From positions 434,001 through 498,000 of the forward strand of contig NC_018581.1 of assembly GCF_000143885.2 (NCBI RefSeq): a DNA stretch of 64,000 bases, read 5' to 3'. The translations under genes were made by a program, and so were the position numbers. The stretch's first letter is position 1. Each line of letters opens with the position of its first letter. Below are positions 35,641 through 45,237 of this stretch, one piece after another. The DNA comes from Gordonia sp. KTR9 (GTDB lineage: Bacteria > Actinomycetota > Actinomycetes > Mycobacteriales > Mycobacteriaceae). The notes below the pieces were generated by a model, which saw only the letters and a program-made list of their open reading frames with translations, was not told the origin of the DNA and ran no database searches.

Positions 35641-36647
35641 ATGGTCTCCCGGGCCAGCTGCGGAAGCGACTGGTCGGCGTCGTAGTCGGCGTCACCGTGC
35701 GACACCGGGGTGAGGGTGAGCAGGCTGGCCTCCGGGCGGCAACAGAAACGCGCGGGGGCATACGGCGACGTGCCCAGGCCTGCACTCACGTGCAGCTTCA
35801 TCGACGACCCCCAGTTCGACGGGCCCTTGACCCGGGACCGATCGAGCTGACAGTTCGTCACCAGCGCGCCGAAGAACGGCAGACAGAGCTGCCCGCCGTG
35901 CGTGTGGCCCGCCATGACCAGGTCGTAGCCGTCGGCGGCGAACCGGTCGAGGACACGCGGTTCGGGTGAATGGGTGAGTCCGAGCCGCAGGTGAGCCAGC
36001 GGATTCGGCCGGCCGGCGACCGTCTCGTACCGGTCCCGTTCGATGTGGGGATCGTCGACGCCGGCCGCGACGACCCGCACCCCGCTGACCTCCAGCTCGC
36101 GGACCGTGTGTGTCGCGTCGAGCCACCCGCGCTCGGTGAACGCCGCCCGCAGGTCCTGCCACGGCAGGGGTTCGCCCTGGGTGCGCTGATGGTTCTTCTT
36201 GAAGTACTTGAGCGGATTCTTGGGTTTGGGACCGAAGTAGTCGTTGGACCCGAACACGAAGAAACCGGGCCGCGACAGCAGCCCGCCGAGCGCCTGGATC
36301 ACCGACGGCACGGCCTGGGGGTGTGCGAGGTTGTCGCCGGTGTTGACGACGAGGTCGGGTTCGAGCGCATCGAGCTCGGCGATCCATGCCTGCTTGAGAC
36401 GCTGGCCGGGCATCATGTGCAGGTCGCTGATGTGCAGGACCCGCAGCGGCGTGGCGCCGGGTTCGAGTACCGACAGCGTCGTGTGACGCAGCGCGAATGC
36501 GTTGCGCTCGATCACCGTCGAGTAGAACAGCCCGGCCGCGGCGAGTCCCGCCACGCCGGCCAGAGCGCGGGCGGGTACCCCGGAACCGGACGTACCGAGG
36601 CGGGGGATGCCGAGGCGTGCGAAGTCGAGTTCGGAGTGCTGCATCAC
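35637..36647 (-). CDS. Membrane-anchored metallophosphoesterase
   Basis: The 336-residue protein has one N-terminal membrane helix (ALAGVAGLAAAGLFYSTVIE) and a calcineurin-like phosphoesterase domain. The metal ligands lie in VLHISDLHMMPGQ, VVNTGDNLAHP, FVFGSNDYFGP and MAGHTHGGQLCLPFFG. It belongs to the YaeI/YkuE-like branch, proposed to act on lipid pyrophosphates or other phosphodiesters at the membrane. It follows the class A PBP in the same orientation, the same order as Rv3683 and ponA2 in M. tuberculosis, so an envelope role is likely. It overlaps the HAD gene. Confidence 0.9.
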   Translation of the reverse strand: MMQHSELDFARLGIPRLGTSGSGVPARALAGVAGLAAAGLFYSTVIERNAFALRHTTLSVLEPGATPLRVLHISDLHMMPGQRLKQAWIAELDALEPDLVVNTGDNLAHPQAVPSVIQALGGLLSRPGFFVFGSNDYFGPKPKNPLKYFKKNHQRTQGEPLPWQDLRAAFTERGWLDATHTVRELEVSGVRVVAAGVDDPHIERDRYETVAGRPNPLAHLRLGLTHSPEPRVLDRFAADGYDLVMAGHTHGGQLCLPFFGALVTNCQLDRSRVKGPSNWGSSMKLHVSAGLGTSPYAPARFCCRPEASLLTLTPVSHGDADYDADQSLPQLARETM

Positions 36648-36727
36648 CCCAGAATACGCATCCCGTGCGACGGTTCCGTCCCGGTTTCTCCAGCGGCGCG
36701 GACGGTGCGTCGATTCACCGATCGCGG

Positions 36728-39178
36728 TCAGCCGGGTAGCTGGATCACCACCGGTCCGACGCCGGGCACCACGACCGTGGTCTCGGTGGGACCGCCCTCG
36801 TCACCACCGGCGCGGCGGCCGTTGCTGACATAGATGGTCACGGTGCTGCCGGGCATGGCCGAGTCGGAGGGAGCGGTGAAGACCACGGTGCCCTGCGGAC
36901 GCCCGCTGTCGACCTCGAGTTCGCTGACCTTGAATCCGGCGCCCTGCAGACGGGACGTCGCCTCGCTCGCAGGCAGGCCGCTGACCTGCGGGATGCGACC
37001 GCGGTCGCTGCCGTTCCAGTACTCACGGTCGATCGGGGGCAGGTTGACGGGACCGAACTTCGTCGCCACCGGTCTGACGGCCTGGAACCAGGTGCGGGCC
37101 GGTTCCATACCGCCGTAGAGGTCGCCGTCGTAGCAGGAGCGCAGCGGGCTGCTGCACACGCCCTGCGGGTTCGGGCCGTCGCTGTAGACGTATGCGGCGC
37201 CGGCGATCTGGTTGGTGAAACCGACGAACGCCGAGGAGCGGTGTGCTTCGGTGGTGCCGGTCTTGCCCGCCATCGGCAGCGTCCAGCCCGCGGATCCGGC
37301 CGCACCGGCCGCGGTGCCGGCGCCCACGTCGTCCTTGCTCATCGCGTTGGCGAGGGTGTGCGCCAGACCCTCGTCCACGACCTGCTCGCACGGTGGCGGC
37401 GTGAACGGGACCGCCGTCAGGGCGCGCTGCCCGTCGGGCCCCATCACCGGGTTGCCGTACTGGTCTCGATTGATCCGGCTGATGGACTTGATCGGGTTGG
37501 GCGGGCACCATGTGCCGCCCGACGCGAGGGTGGCTGCGACATTCGCGAGCTCGAGGCCGTTGAGCGGCAGGGGGCCGAGGGTGAAGGAGCCGAAGTTCCC
37601 GTCCTTGACGTACTGCGCCATGCTCTTCTCGCCATACCCCGACGAACCGGGGATGGTGTACGAACGCAGGCCTAGGCGGACCGCCATGTCGACCGCCGGC
37701 TTGACGCCGACCTGTTGCAGCAGCTTCACGAACGCGGTGTTCGGCGACTGTGCCAGGGCGTTCGTCACCGACATCGACGCCGGATAGCGGCCGTCGTTCT
37801 TGACGCAGTAGGCGTTGGCGGGGCACCCGTTGGTTCCGCCGCTGTTGCCCATGCCCTCGACGGCGATGGACCCGGGGACGGGGATGTTGGACCCCGCGCC
37901 GAGGCCCTTTTCCATCGCGGCGGCGACGGTGAAGATCTTGAACACCGAGCCGGCGCCGTCACCGACCATGGAGAACGGCTGTGGTTGCATCGTCTCGCCG
38001 CGATTGAGGTCGAGGCCGTAGTCGCGGCTCGACGCCATCGACAGCACGTCGTGCGACTTCTTGCCGGGCCGGAGGGTGCTCATCACGTCGGCGACACCGT
38101 CGGCGGTCGGGCTCGCCTGAGCCTTCACCGCCCGCACGGTGGAGCGCTGGACCTCGGGGTCGAGCGTGGTCTGGATGATGTAGCCGCCGCGCAGGACCGA
38201 GTTGCGGGACATGCCGTTCTCGGCCAGGAACTGCAGCGCGTAGTCACAGAAGAAGCCGTTGTTGTCCGCCGCGATGCATCCCTGCGTCGGGGTCTGCGGG
38301 CGCGGGAGCACGCCGAGCGGCTTCTCCTTGGCCGCGACGAGTTCGTCGCGGCGTTCCGGGAAGTTCTCGATCATCGTGTCCAGCACGACGTTCCGGCGGG
38401 CGAGGGAGGCCTCCGGGTTGGAGTACGGGTTCAGTGCGGAGCTGGACTGGACCATGCCGGCGAGCAGGGCGGCCTGCTCAACGCGCAGATCTTTGGCGGG
38501 GATGCCGAAGTAGGTCTGCGCGGCGGCCTCGATGCCGTAGGCGTTGTTGCCGAAGGGAACGACGTTGAGGTAGCGGGTGACGATCTGCTTCTTCGCCTCC
38601 TGCTTGGCGGCGGCGTCGTCGAGTCCCTTGTCGCGCTTGGCCTGATCGATCAGGGTCTGTTCCAGGGTGAGCGCCATGCGCACCTCGCGGAGCTTGCGCG
38701 CGGGGGTGGTCTCCACCGCGGCCTGGCGATCGGCCTCGGTCCGGGCGAGCACGAGGAGCTGGTAGTTCTTGATGTACTGCTGGTCGAGCGTCGACGCACC
38801 CTGCTGGACCTCGCCCGACGACGAGTTCTTCAGAGCGGCACGGATGGTGCCCTTCCAGTCGACGCCGTCGTGTTCCAGGAACCGCCGGTCCTCGACCGAG
38901 ATGATCGCCCGGATCATGTCGGGAGAGATGTCGTTGTAGCCCACCTGGTAGCGGTACTGGTCGAACAGCACCGCGATCGGCTTTCCGTCGACGTCGGTCA
39001 TCGTGGTGACCTCTGGCAACGTGCCGTTGAGTAGTTCAGAGGACACGTTCTCGACTGCGGCCGCCGCTCGGTTGGAGACGACGCCGATTCCGCTGGCCAC
39101 CGGGTAGAGCAGACCTGCGACGAGAACTCCGGCCAGCAGGCTCGCCCACGCCAGCGACCACAGTTTCTTCGACATCAC
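36728..39178 (-). CDS. ponA2: Class A penicillin-binding protein with PASTA domain
   Basis: The 816-residue bifunctional peptidoglycan synthase has one N-terminal membrane helix. The GT51 glycosyltransferase domain (SVEDRRFLEHDGVDWKGTIR, then GASTLDQQYIKN) is followed by a transpeptidase domain with SxxK in GSVFKIFT, SxN in ALAQSPNTAF and KTG in MAGKTGTTEAHRSSAFVG. The C-terminus is one PASTA domain (IPQVSGLPASEATSRLQGAG). It polymerises and crosslinks peptidoglycan outside the membrane. Gene order with the divergent WhiB4 and the downstream phosphoesterase matches Rv3681c-Rv3683. Confidence 0.96.
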   Translation of the reverse strand: MMSKKLWSLAWASLLAGVLVAGLLYPVASGIGVVSNRAAAAVENVSSELLNGTLPEVTTMTDVDGKPIAVLFDQYRYQVGYNDISPDMIRAIISVEDRRFLEHDGVDWKGTIRAALKNSSSGEVQQGASTLDQQYIKNYQLLVLARTEADRQAAVETTPARKLREVRMALTLEQTLIDQAKRDKGLDDAAAKQEAKKQIVTRYLNVVPFGNNAYGIEAAAQTYFGIPAKDLRVEQAALLAGMVQSSSALNPYSNPEASLARRNVVLDTMIENFPERRDELVAAKEKPLGVLPRPQTPTQGCIAADNNGFFCDYALQFLAENGMSRNSVLRGGYIIQTTLDPEVQRSTVRAVKAQASPTADGVADVMSTLRPGKKSHDVLSMASSRDYGLDLNRGETMQPQPFSMVGDGAGSVFKIFTVAAAMEKGLGAGSNIPVPGSIAVEGMGNSGGTNGCPANAYCVKNDGRYPASMSVTNALAQSPNTAFVKLLQQVGVKPAVDMAVRLGLRSYTIPGSSGYGEKSMAQYVKDGNFGSFTLGPLPLNGLELANVAATLASGGTWCPPNPIKSISRINRDQYGNPVMGPDGQRALTAVPFTPPPCEQVVDEGLAHTLANAMSKDDVGAGTAAGAAGSAGWTLPMAGKTGTTEAHRSSAFVGFTNQIAGAAYVYSDGPNPQGVCSSPLRSCYDGDLYGGMEPARTWFQAVRPVATKFGPVNLPPIDREYWNGSDRGRIPQVSGLPASEATSRLQGAGFKVSELEVDSGRPQGTVVFTAPSDSAMPGSTVTIYVSNGRRAGGDEGGPTETTVVVPGVGPVVIQLPG

Positions 39179-39497
39179 CCCGACAGGATACGTGCGTTCC
39201 CTCTGAACATCGCCCTGCCTCGCCCGCGGCGTCGGTGGAGGGCGGCGGTGGACCGGCCGCCGGGGAGTCGGCGCGACCGGCCGCTCCCGCTCGGGGGAGG
39301 GCCGAGTGCGGACCGTCCGAACGGATGAGTTTGCACGGTTGTCCCACTTTGTTGCTTCCAGGGGTTGCGCCCCCCAGCACAGATCCCTAGATTGAGTGCA
39401 GAATGTGACTCACTTAACAGTTCGCTGCAAATGTGGCTTGAGCAGCGAGGGAGAGACGTTCTCGCAGCTACGCAGATACGACAGGTAGGGGTGGCGG
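39179..39497. other. 319-bp divergent promoter region of ponA2 and whiB4
   Basis: The gap holds the promoters of two divergent genes. The half next to whiB4 is less GC-rich and contains a GTGACTCAC palindrome near 39402 and a purine-rich stretch. I see no strong promoter match, hairpin or reading frame, and no repeat. Confidence 0.4.
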
Positions 39498-39806
39498 ATG
39501 GCGACAGCGGCAGTTTCCAACGAAGAGGATCGCTTGGCGTGGGTTGCTCAGGCGCGTTGTAGAGGGGGAGACCCCGACGATCTGTTCGTGCGAGGCGCTG
39601 CCCAGCGCAAGGCCGCCACGATCTGCCGCCACTGCCCCGTGCAGCTCGAATGCGGTGCCGACGCCCTCGACAACCGCGTTGAGTTCGGCGTCTGGGGCGG
39701 ACTGACCGAACGTCAGCGCCGCGCCCTCCTCCGCCAGCATCCGGAGGTCACGTCCTGGTCGGCGTTCTTCGCCGCGCAGCGCCGGCGCCACCGCGACGCG
39801 GTCTGA
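39498..39806 (+). CDS. whiB4: WhiB-family iron-sulfur regulator (WhiB4)
   Basis: The 102-residue protein has the four cluster-binding Cys of the family at C21, C43, C46 and C52 (C-x21-C-x2-C-x5-C) and the turn GVWGGLTERQRR after them. The basic tail AAQRRRHRDAV can contact DNA. WhiB proteins carry a [4Fe-4S] cluster sensitive to oxygen and nitric oxide, and WhiB4 of M. tuberculosis responds to oxidative stress. Its position between ponA2 and the ATPase pair is the same as Rv3681c, which supports the WhiB4 assignment over other paralogues. Confidence 0.93.
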   Translation: MATAAVSNEEDRLAWVAQARCRGGDPDDLFVRGAAQRKAATICRHCPVQLECGADALDNRVEFGVWGGLTERQRRALLRQHPEVTSWSAFFAAQRRRHRDAV

Positions 39807-39838
39807 AACCTTTTTCCATCGAGCAGCTGAGCGCGAGG

Positions 39839-40936
39839 TCAGCCCCGGCCGGTGATCTGCTCGGCCACCGCGCGCAGTGCGGTCACGTCCGCCACCTCGA
39901 ACGGCAACGCCGGCACCCCGACGATCGGCACCCGCGGATGCGAGGCCGTGAACCGTTGCAGCAGATGGAGTTCGCGCTTGCCGGTGGCCGCCCGATCGGC
40001 GTGGATCTCGAGGACGCCCCGGGCGAGGTCGTCGGTGACCGACTCGAGGGCGACCAGCGCGGCCTCTTCGTGGATCGACGTCAGGTTCGGATGGGTCCGG
40101 TTGAGGATCAGCCCGGCCAGCGGCATCGACTCCTCCGACAACCGGTCGACGAAGAACGCGGCCTCACGCAGCGCGTCGGCCTCGGCCGCCGCGACCACGG
40201 CGAACTGGGTGCCCGGCTGTTTGAGCAGGGCATAGGTCTTCGCGGCACGGTCCTGGAACCCGCCGAACATCGAGTCCAGTGACTGCACGAACATCGCGAC
40301 GTCGCGGAGCATGTCGCCGCCGATGATCGTCGCCACACCGCGCATGGCCAGGCTCATCGCGCCGGTGACCATGCGGCCCACCCCGCGGCCGCCACCGACC
40401 AGCACCTTCATGAGGCGGCCGGAGAGGAACGAACCCAGCCGCTGCGGGGCATCGAGGAAGTCGAGCGCATTGCGCGACGGCGGGGTGTCGACGACGATCA
40501 GGTCCCAGTGGTCCTGCTCGAGCAGTTTGCCGAGCTTCTCCATCGCCATGTACTCCTGCGTGCCGGAGAACGACGAGGCCACGGTCTGGTAGAAGGCGTT
40601 CTCCATGATCGCCTCGGCCCGCTCGGGCGAGGAGTACTCGAGCACCATCTCGTCGAAGGTGCGTCGCATGTCGAGCATCATGGCGTCGAGCGTGCCCGTG
40701 CCGTCGATCGCGACCGGCTGCGGATCGTTGGTGAGTTCGGACATCCCCAGGGACTGGGCCAGGCGTTTGGCCGGATCGATGGTCAGCACGGCCACGGTCC
40801 GGCCCTGCTCCGCGGCGTACATCGCCATCGCCGCCGCGGTGGTCGTCTTACCGACTCCACCGGCGCCGCAACAGATCACGACGCGGGTCGACGGGTCGGT
40901 GAGCACCGAGCCCATCTTGAGGTCGAGTGGCATCAC
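39839..40936 (-). CDS. Get3/ArsA-like ATPase, second of a pair
   Basis: The 365-residue SIMIBI ATPase has the deviant P-loop [24 protein letters not shown] at residues 22-45. It also has switch segments typical of ArsA ([16 protein letters not shown]) and [20 protein letters not shown]. It corresponds to Rv3680 and overlaps the stop of its partner, so both are made from one mRNA. A GTG and an ATG lie in tandem at its start. These paired proteins are likely to form a heterodimeric ATPase. Arsenite export is unlikely because no ArsB-type pump is present. Confidence 0.9.
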   Translation of the reverse strand: MMPLDLKMGSVLTDPSTRVVICCGAGGVGKTTTAAAMAMYAAEQGRTVAVLTIDPAKRLAQSLGMSELTNDPQPVAIDGTGTLDAMMLDMRRTFDEMVLEYSSPERAEAIMENAFYQTVASSFSGTQEYMAMEKLGKLLEQDHWDLIVVDTPPSRNALDFLDAPQRLGSFLSGRLMKVLVGGGRGVGRMVTGAMSLAMRGVATIIGGDMLRDVAMFVQSLDSMFGGFQDRAAKTYALLKQPGTQFAVVAAAEADALREAAFFVDRLSEESMPLAGLILNRTHPNLTSIHEEAALVALESVTDDLARGVLEIHADRAATGKRELHLLQRFTASHPRVPIVGVPALPFEVADVTALRAVAEQITGRG

Positions 40937-42030
40937 GCACCCGCTTTCTGGAGGAGGTTGGCCAGCTCGTAGATGGAACCCAGGTCGACACCGTCCCCGA
41001 GGGACGGCAGTTCGAGCGTCGGTAGTTCCACCTCGTCGAGCTGGGCCTTCGCGATCTGCTGTGCCTGCAGCCGGGTCGCGTGCTCGATGGTCTCGGTGAG
41101 CAGGCCGGCCAGGTCCCCGTCGGTGAGCTTGAGCCCGGCAGCGGTCAGGCTGTCCTCGACTCGCCCCGCGTCGATCCGACCCTCGGCGATCTCGTCGATC
41201 ACCTCGGCGGGTAGGTGCGGGGCGCTCACGCGGTTGATGACGAGGCTGCCCAGATTGAGGTTCTTGCCCCGCAGCTCGTCGATGGCCTCGATGGTCTCCT
41301 GGATGGGCATCGCCTCGAGGAGCGTCACGAGGTGAATGATCGTCTCCTCCGAATGCAGGAGCCGGACGACGCCCTCGCTCTGGTTGCGGATCGGTCCGGT
41401 CTTGGCCAGATCGGCCATCGCCTGCGTGACGTCGAGGAAGTTCCCGATCCGGCCGGTCGGCGGTGCGTCCACGACCACCGCGTCGTACACGCGGTTGCCC
41501 TGCTTGTCGGTGTGGATGATCCGCTCTTTGATCTTGCCGGTGAGCAGCACGTCACGAAGCCCGGGAGCGACGGTCGTGACGAAGTCGATGGCGCCGATCC
41601 GCTTCATCGCACGGCCCGCGAAGCCGAGGTTGTAGAACATGTCGAGGTACTCGAGCAGGGCGTGCTCGATGTCGATGGCCAGCGCGGACACCTCGCCGCC
41701 GCCTTCGGCGGTCGCGATGCGGGTGTCGGTCGGGGGCAACGGGGCGATGTCGAAGACCTGCGCGATGCCCTGTCGCCCCTCGGTCTCGACGAGGAGCACC
41801 TTCTTGCCGTCGGCGGCGAGCGCGAGCGCCAGCGCCGCGGCCACGGTGGTCTTGCCCGTACCGCCCTTGCCCGACACGAAATGCAGGCGGGCGCGGGCAG
41901 CGGCCTTCGGCCACTCGTTCTCTCCCGCGACGGAAGAGCGGTCTGTCACGCCGTTGCCGGAGGCGTCGTCTGTCACGCCGGATTCGAGCGACTCACCCGA
42001 CCCGGATCGCGAGCCCTGTTCATTGGCCAC
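40933..42030 (-). CDS. Get3/ArsA-like ATPase, first of a pair
   Basis: The 365-residue ATPase has a 45-residue flexible, acidic N-terminus followed by the P-loop [41 protein letters not shown]. It keeps the signature Lys of the KGGTGKT motif that its partner lacks (GAGGVGKT). Other ArsA/Get3 motifs are [18 protein letters not shown] and [17 protein letters not shown]. It corresponds to Rv3679. The GTG start lies 44 bp from the divergent DUF4177 gene. The pair may bind tail-anchored or other hydrophobic clients at the membrane, which is inference. Confidence 0.91.
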   Translation of the reverse strand: MANEQGSRSGSGESLESGVTDDASGNGVTDRSSVAGENEWPKAAARARLHFVSGKGGTGKTTVAAALALALAADGKKVLLVETEGRQGIAQVFDIAPLPPTDTRIATAEGGGEVSALAIDIEHALLEYLDMFYNLGFAGRAMKRIGAIDFVTTVAPGLRDVLLTGKIKERIIHTDKQGNRVYDAVVVDAPPTGRIGNFLDVTQAMADLAKTGPIRNQSEGVVRLLHSEETIIHLVTLLEAMPIQETIEAIDELRGKNLNLGSLVINRVSAPHLPAEVIDEIAEGRIDAGRVEDSLTAAGLKLTDGDLAGLLTETIEHATRLQAQQIAKAQLDEVELPTLELPSLGDGVDLGSIYELANLLQKAGA

Positions 42031-42073
42031 CGCAACACCTTATCCATTGACCGTCGCCAGATAGGGTGAGTCC

Positions 42074-42238
42074 ATGAGTGAAGTGACCGCGTGGGAATAC
42101 GTGACGGTGCCGCTGCTGACGCACGCCACGAAGCAGATCCTCGATCAGTGGGGTGCCGATGGCTGGGAACTGGTTTCGGTTCTGCCCGGTCCGACGGGCG
42201 AGCAGCACGTCGCGTACCTGAAGCGACCGAAGGGCTGA
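42074..42238 (+). CDS. DUF4177-type small protein
   Basis: The 54-residue protein MSEVTAWEYVTVPLLTHATK and onward contains the diagnostic LDQWGADGWELVSVLPG segment of the DUF4177 family and ends YLKRPKG. Its function is unknown. It lies directly before ridA (2-bp gap), and the same small gene precedes the RidA gene in mycobacteria (Rv3678A). It is easily missed because of its size. Confidence 0.88.
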   Translation: MSEVTAWEYVTVPLLTHATKQILDQWGADGWELVSVLPGPTGEQHVAYLKRPKG

Positions 42239-42240
42239 AC

Positions 42241-42714
42241 ATGGCGACCACGTGGACCGATCGTCTCGCCGAGCTGGGTATCGAGCTCCCGTCCGTGGTG
42301 CCGCCGGTGGCCAGCTACACACCGGCCGTGCGCACCGGCGACCTCGTCTACACCTCGGGTCAGTTGCCCATGGTGGACGGCGAGCTGTCGGCGCGCGGCA
42401 AGGTGCACGAGGGTGCCGAGGGTGTCGTTCGTCCGGACGAGGCGACCGCGGCCGCCCGGGTCTGCGCGCTCAACGCCCTCGCCGCGATCGACGCGCTGGT
42501 CGGGATCGATGCGATCGTGCGCGTGGTCAAGGTCGTCGGCTTCGTCGCGTCCGCGCCGGGGTTCACCGGCCAGCCGAAGGTGATCAACGGGGCGTCGGAC
42601 GTCCTCGGTGAGATCTTCGGCGACGCCGGTGTGCATGCCCGCTCCGCTGTCGGCGTCGCCGAACTCCCGCTGGGTGCGCCGGTCGAGGTGGAACTGATCG
42701 TCGAAGTGGCCTGA
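42241..42714 (+). CDS. RidA-family protein
   Basis: The 157-residue protein is a YjgF/YER057c/UK114 (RidA) family member. It has YTPAVRTGDLVYTSGQLPMVDGEL near the start, RVCALNALAAIDALVG in the middle and ARSAVGVAELPLGAPVEVELIVEVA at the end. It is the longer variant with an N-terminal extension found in actinobacteria. The Arg in the ARSAVGVAELP segment is the usual enamine/imine-hydrolysing residue. It probably clears reactive 2-aminoacrylate-type intermediates. It follows DUF4177 and precedes the TSUP exporter in one operon. Confidence 0.92.
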   Translation: MATTWTDRLAELGIELPSVVPPVASYTPAVRTGDLVYTSGQLPMVDGELSARGKVHEGAEGVVRPDEATAAARVCALNALAAIDALVGIDAIVRVVKVVGFVASAPGFTGQPKVINGASDVLGEIFGDAGVHARSAVGVAELPLGAPVEVELIVEVA

Positions 42715-42721
42715 CGTCTCG

Positions 42722-43483
42722 TTGGACGTCGCGCTGCTGATCGCCGCTGCCGCCGCGGCCGGGTGGGTCGACGCCGTGGTCGGCGGCGGTGGTCTTGTCC
42801 TGATCCCGGCGATGCTGATCGTCCAACCGGGGCTGCCCACCGCGACGGCCCTGGGGACCAACAAGCTCGCCGCGGTGTTCGGCACCGCGTCGGCCGCATG
42901 GCGCTACACGCGGCATGTCCGGATCGATCTGCGTCGCCTGATCCCGGTGTTCGTTGCGGCCCTGGTCTTCTCGGCGCTCGGCGCGACGGTGGCCGTCGTT
43001 CTGCCCACCGAGATCTTCACACCGATCGTGCTGGTGATGCTGGTCTGCGTCGGGCTGTTCGTCGCGCTCAATCCCGGCTTCGGCGGTGACGCGTCGACGG
43101 GACCGCGGTCGCGCGTCTCGACGATCGCCGGCCTCGTACTGGCCGGTGTCGTCGTCGCCTTCTACGACGGGGTGATGGGACCCGGGACCGGGACGTTCCT
43201 GATCATCAGCCTGACCGCCCTGGTCGGGACGAGCTTCCTGGAGAGTTCGGCGATGGCCAAGGTCATCAACACCGGCACGAATCTCGGCGCTCTGGCGGTG
43301 TTCGGCTTGCAGGGAAATGTGCTGTGGCTGTTGGGACTGGGGTTGGCCGTCGCCAACGTCGTCGGCGCCCAGATCGGATCCCACATGGCGATCGGGCGGG
43401 GGAGCTCGTTCGTGCGCTGGGTTCTGCTCGCGGTGGTGGTGGTCATGGTCGGGAAGCTCGGATACGACCTGATCGCCGGGTGA
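42722..43483 (+). CDS. TSUP (TauE/SafE) family anion exporter
   Basis: The 253-residue membrane protein has about eight helices in two repeats. They start GWVDAVVGGGGLVLIPAMLI and, in the second half, VVAFYDGVMGPGTGTFLIISL. These are the two TSUP signature motifs. Members export sulfite, sulfoacetate or other small anions. The start is a TTG at 42722, seven bases after the ridA stop. No better start exists before the first motif. It is probably co-transcribed with ridA and the MFS gene. Confidence 0.9.
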   Translation: MDVALLIAAAAAAGWVDAVVGGGGLVLIPAMLIVQPGLPTATALGTNKLAAVFGTASAAWRYTRHVRIDLRRLIPVFVAALVFSALGATVAVVLPTEIFTPIVLVMLVCVGLFVALNPGFGGDASTGPRSRVSTIAGLVLAGVVVAFYDGVMGPGTGTFLIISLTALVGTSFLESSAMAKVINTGTNLGALAVFGLQGNVLWLLGLGLAVANVVGAQIGSHMAIGRGSSFVRWVLLAVVVVMVGKLGYDLIAG

Positions 43484-43543
43484 GCACGCTCCGTCACCCG
43501 CCAGGGGTTGGCGGAGGCAGGGGGCAGCGTCGATGCTGATCGG

Positions 43544-44794
43544 GTGAAGATCGACGTAGCCTCCGGCCGCCTCGCCCTGCAGCGGCGAACCATCGTCTTG
43601 CTCTGCGTGGCCCAGGTGCTCGCCGGCTTGTCGATGGGCGGGGCACTGGCGCTCGGTGCGATCCTCGGTCAGGAGCTGTCGGGGACGGATTCGCTGGCCG
43701 GCCTGCCGACCACCGTGGTCACGCTCGGTGCGGCCGCCGCGGGCCTGCCGCTGGCGTCGCTGGCGGCCGGGCGCGGCCGTCGTCCCGCGTTGACCACGGG
43801 TCTGCTGATCGCCGGATTCGGGACGCTGATCGTGGCCATCGCCGTCGACCGCGGTTGGTTCGCGTTGATGCTCGTCGGTATGGCCGCGGTGGGGTCGGGC
43901 AGCGCGGTGAGTCTGCAGGCGCGGTTCGCCGCGACCGACCTGTCGTCGGCGGCCACACGCGGACGCGATCTCTCGCTCGTGGTGTGGACGACGATGGTCG
44001 GCGCGGTGATCGGACCCGCGGTGGTCCCGCTGGGTGCGACCGTCGCCGGCTGGTTCGCGATGGCCGATCTCTCGGGTCCGTTCCTAGTCGGTGCCGCGGG
44101 GTGTTTCGGAGCGGCGGCAGTGCTCTTCGTCGGCCTGCGCCCCGATCCGCTCGTCGTGGCGCTCGGCGAAGCGGGCGGATCGCGCACCAAGGTGTCTCTG
44201 GCCGAGGGCTTCTCGGCGATCGTGCACTCACCGCCGGCGAGAGCGGCGATGGCTGCGGTGGTGTCGGCGCACGCGGTCATGGTCGGGGTGATGGCGCTGA
44301 CGCCGGTCCACATGCATCACGGGGGTGCCTCGGTGACGCTGGTCGGACTGTCGATCAGCGCGCACATCGCCGGGATGTACGCGCTCGCACCGGTGATGGG
44401 CCTGCTCGCCGATCGGGCCGGCCGGATTCCGGTGATCCTCGGTGGGCAGGCGGTGCTTGTCGTCAGTTGCGTCATCGGTTTCGTCTTCGCGGAATCGCAG
44501 ACGGGCCTCGTCGTGGCGCTGGTCCTCCTCGGTGTCGGATGGTCGGCATCGACGGTCGCGGCGTCGACGCTCCTGACCGACAGTGTGGACACCGCACGAC
44601 GTGCACCGGCACAGGGTGTCTCGGACACTTCGATGAGTCTGGCCGGCGCGGCCGCGGGTGCAGTCGCGGGGATAGTCGTCGGGACTTTTGGTTACGCGGC
44701 GCTGGTCCTCGGGGCCGCTGTGATCGCCGTGGTGACCGCGGCCTACGTCGTGCTCGACGGAGTCCGCGACCGGCGCCGGACCTCGATGGCCTAG
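43544..44794 (+). CDS. Major facilitator superfamily transporter
   Basis: The 416-residue protein has twelve predicted helices. Segments typical of MFS drug exporters include LASLAAGRGRRPALTTGLLIAG in loop 2-3 and GLLADRAGRIPVILGGQAVL in the second half. I chose the GTG at 43544 (VKIDVASGRLALQRRTIVLL). A TTG at 43508 would add twelve residues. The middle loop has a longer hydrophilic segment. The substrate is unknown. It follows the TSUP gene in the same direction and precedes the NfeD-like gene. Confidence 0.88.
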   Translation: MKIDVASGRLALQRRTIVLLCVAQVLAGLSMGGALALGAILGQELSGTDSLAGLPTTVVTLGAAAAGLPLASLAAGRGRRPALTTGLLIAGFGTLIVAIAVDRGWFALMLVGMAAVGSGSAVSLQARFAATDLSSAATRGRDLSLVVWTTMVGAVIGPAVVPLGATVAGWFAMADLSGPFLVGAAGCFGAAAVLFVGLRPDPLVVALGEAGGSRTKVSLAEGFSAIVHSPPARAAMAAVVSAHAVMVGVMALTPVHMHHGGASVTLVGLSISAHIAGMYALAPVMGLLADRAGRIPVILGGQAVLVVSCVIGFVFAESQTGLVVALVLLGVGWSASTVAASTLLTDSVDTARRAPAQGVSDTSMSLAGAAAGAVAGIVVGTFGYAALVLGAAVIAVVTAAYVVLDGVRDRRRTSMA

Positions 44795-44832
44795 GGTTCT
44801 GTCCACTGTCGGGCGATTCGAGGAGGCGTCGG

Positions 44833-45063
44833 ATGTCAGTACCGCAACTCGTCGGACGCACCGGGACCGTGACGATGGCCATCCCTGGAGGCGAGCCCCT
44901 CGGCGAGGTCGAACTGCCGTTTGCGGGCGGAACCGAGCGGTTCCTCGCGCGGGCCGCCGGGCCGATCGGACTCGACGAGGCAGTCCTGGTGATCGCGGAG
45001 TGGCCCGGCCGCATCGTCGACGTCGAACCGTGGGCGCGGACCCCAGGACCCGAGCCCCGGTGA
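44833..45063 (+). CDS. Small NfeD-like protein (soluble OB domain)
   Basis: The 76-residue protein starts MSVPQLVGRTGTVTMAIPGG and continues with a beta-rich segment ending DEAVLVIAEWPGRIVDVEPW. The GxxGxV start and the xxVxVxxxxGxxxxVxP ending match the OB-fold C-terminal domain of NfeD-type partners of SPFH proteins, here without the membrane helices. A perfect AGGAGG lies upstream. It is followed by a flotillin-like gene, the usual partner. It may instead be annotated as hypothetical because it is short. Confidence 0.72.
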   Translation: MSVPQLVGRTGTVTMAIPGGEPLGEVELPFAGGTERFLARAAGPIGLDEAVLVIAEWPGRIVDVEPWARTPGPEPR

Positions 45064-45237
45064 ACCGGCCACACGCCATGTGAACAACCGATCGTGGCAA
45101 GCCGTTCGATGCGGCAGGATCTGAGTCCGACACACCCGATCGGTCACCTTGTCGCGAAGCAGGCGACACTCTGCCCGCTTCGCTTCCGCACTGCCAGACA
45201 CGGCGCGCTCGACTCCGCCGAACACGAGGAGAAACCA

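Noticed and set aside
37715..39034. A 439-codon plus-strand frame opposite the penicillin-binding protein
   Set aside because: The PBP has all its motifs in the other strand. The plus-strand product is Val/Gly/Arg/His-rich without domains.
39839..42030. ArsA-like pair as an arsenite export pump
   Set aside because: No arsB, arsC, arsD or arsR lies nearby and the location is a conserved housekeeping block.
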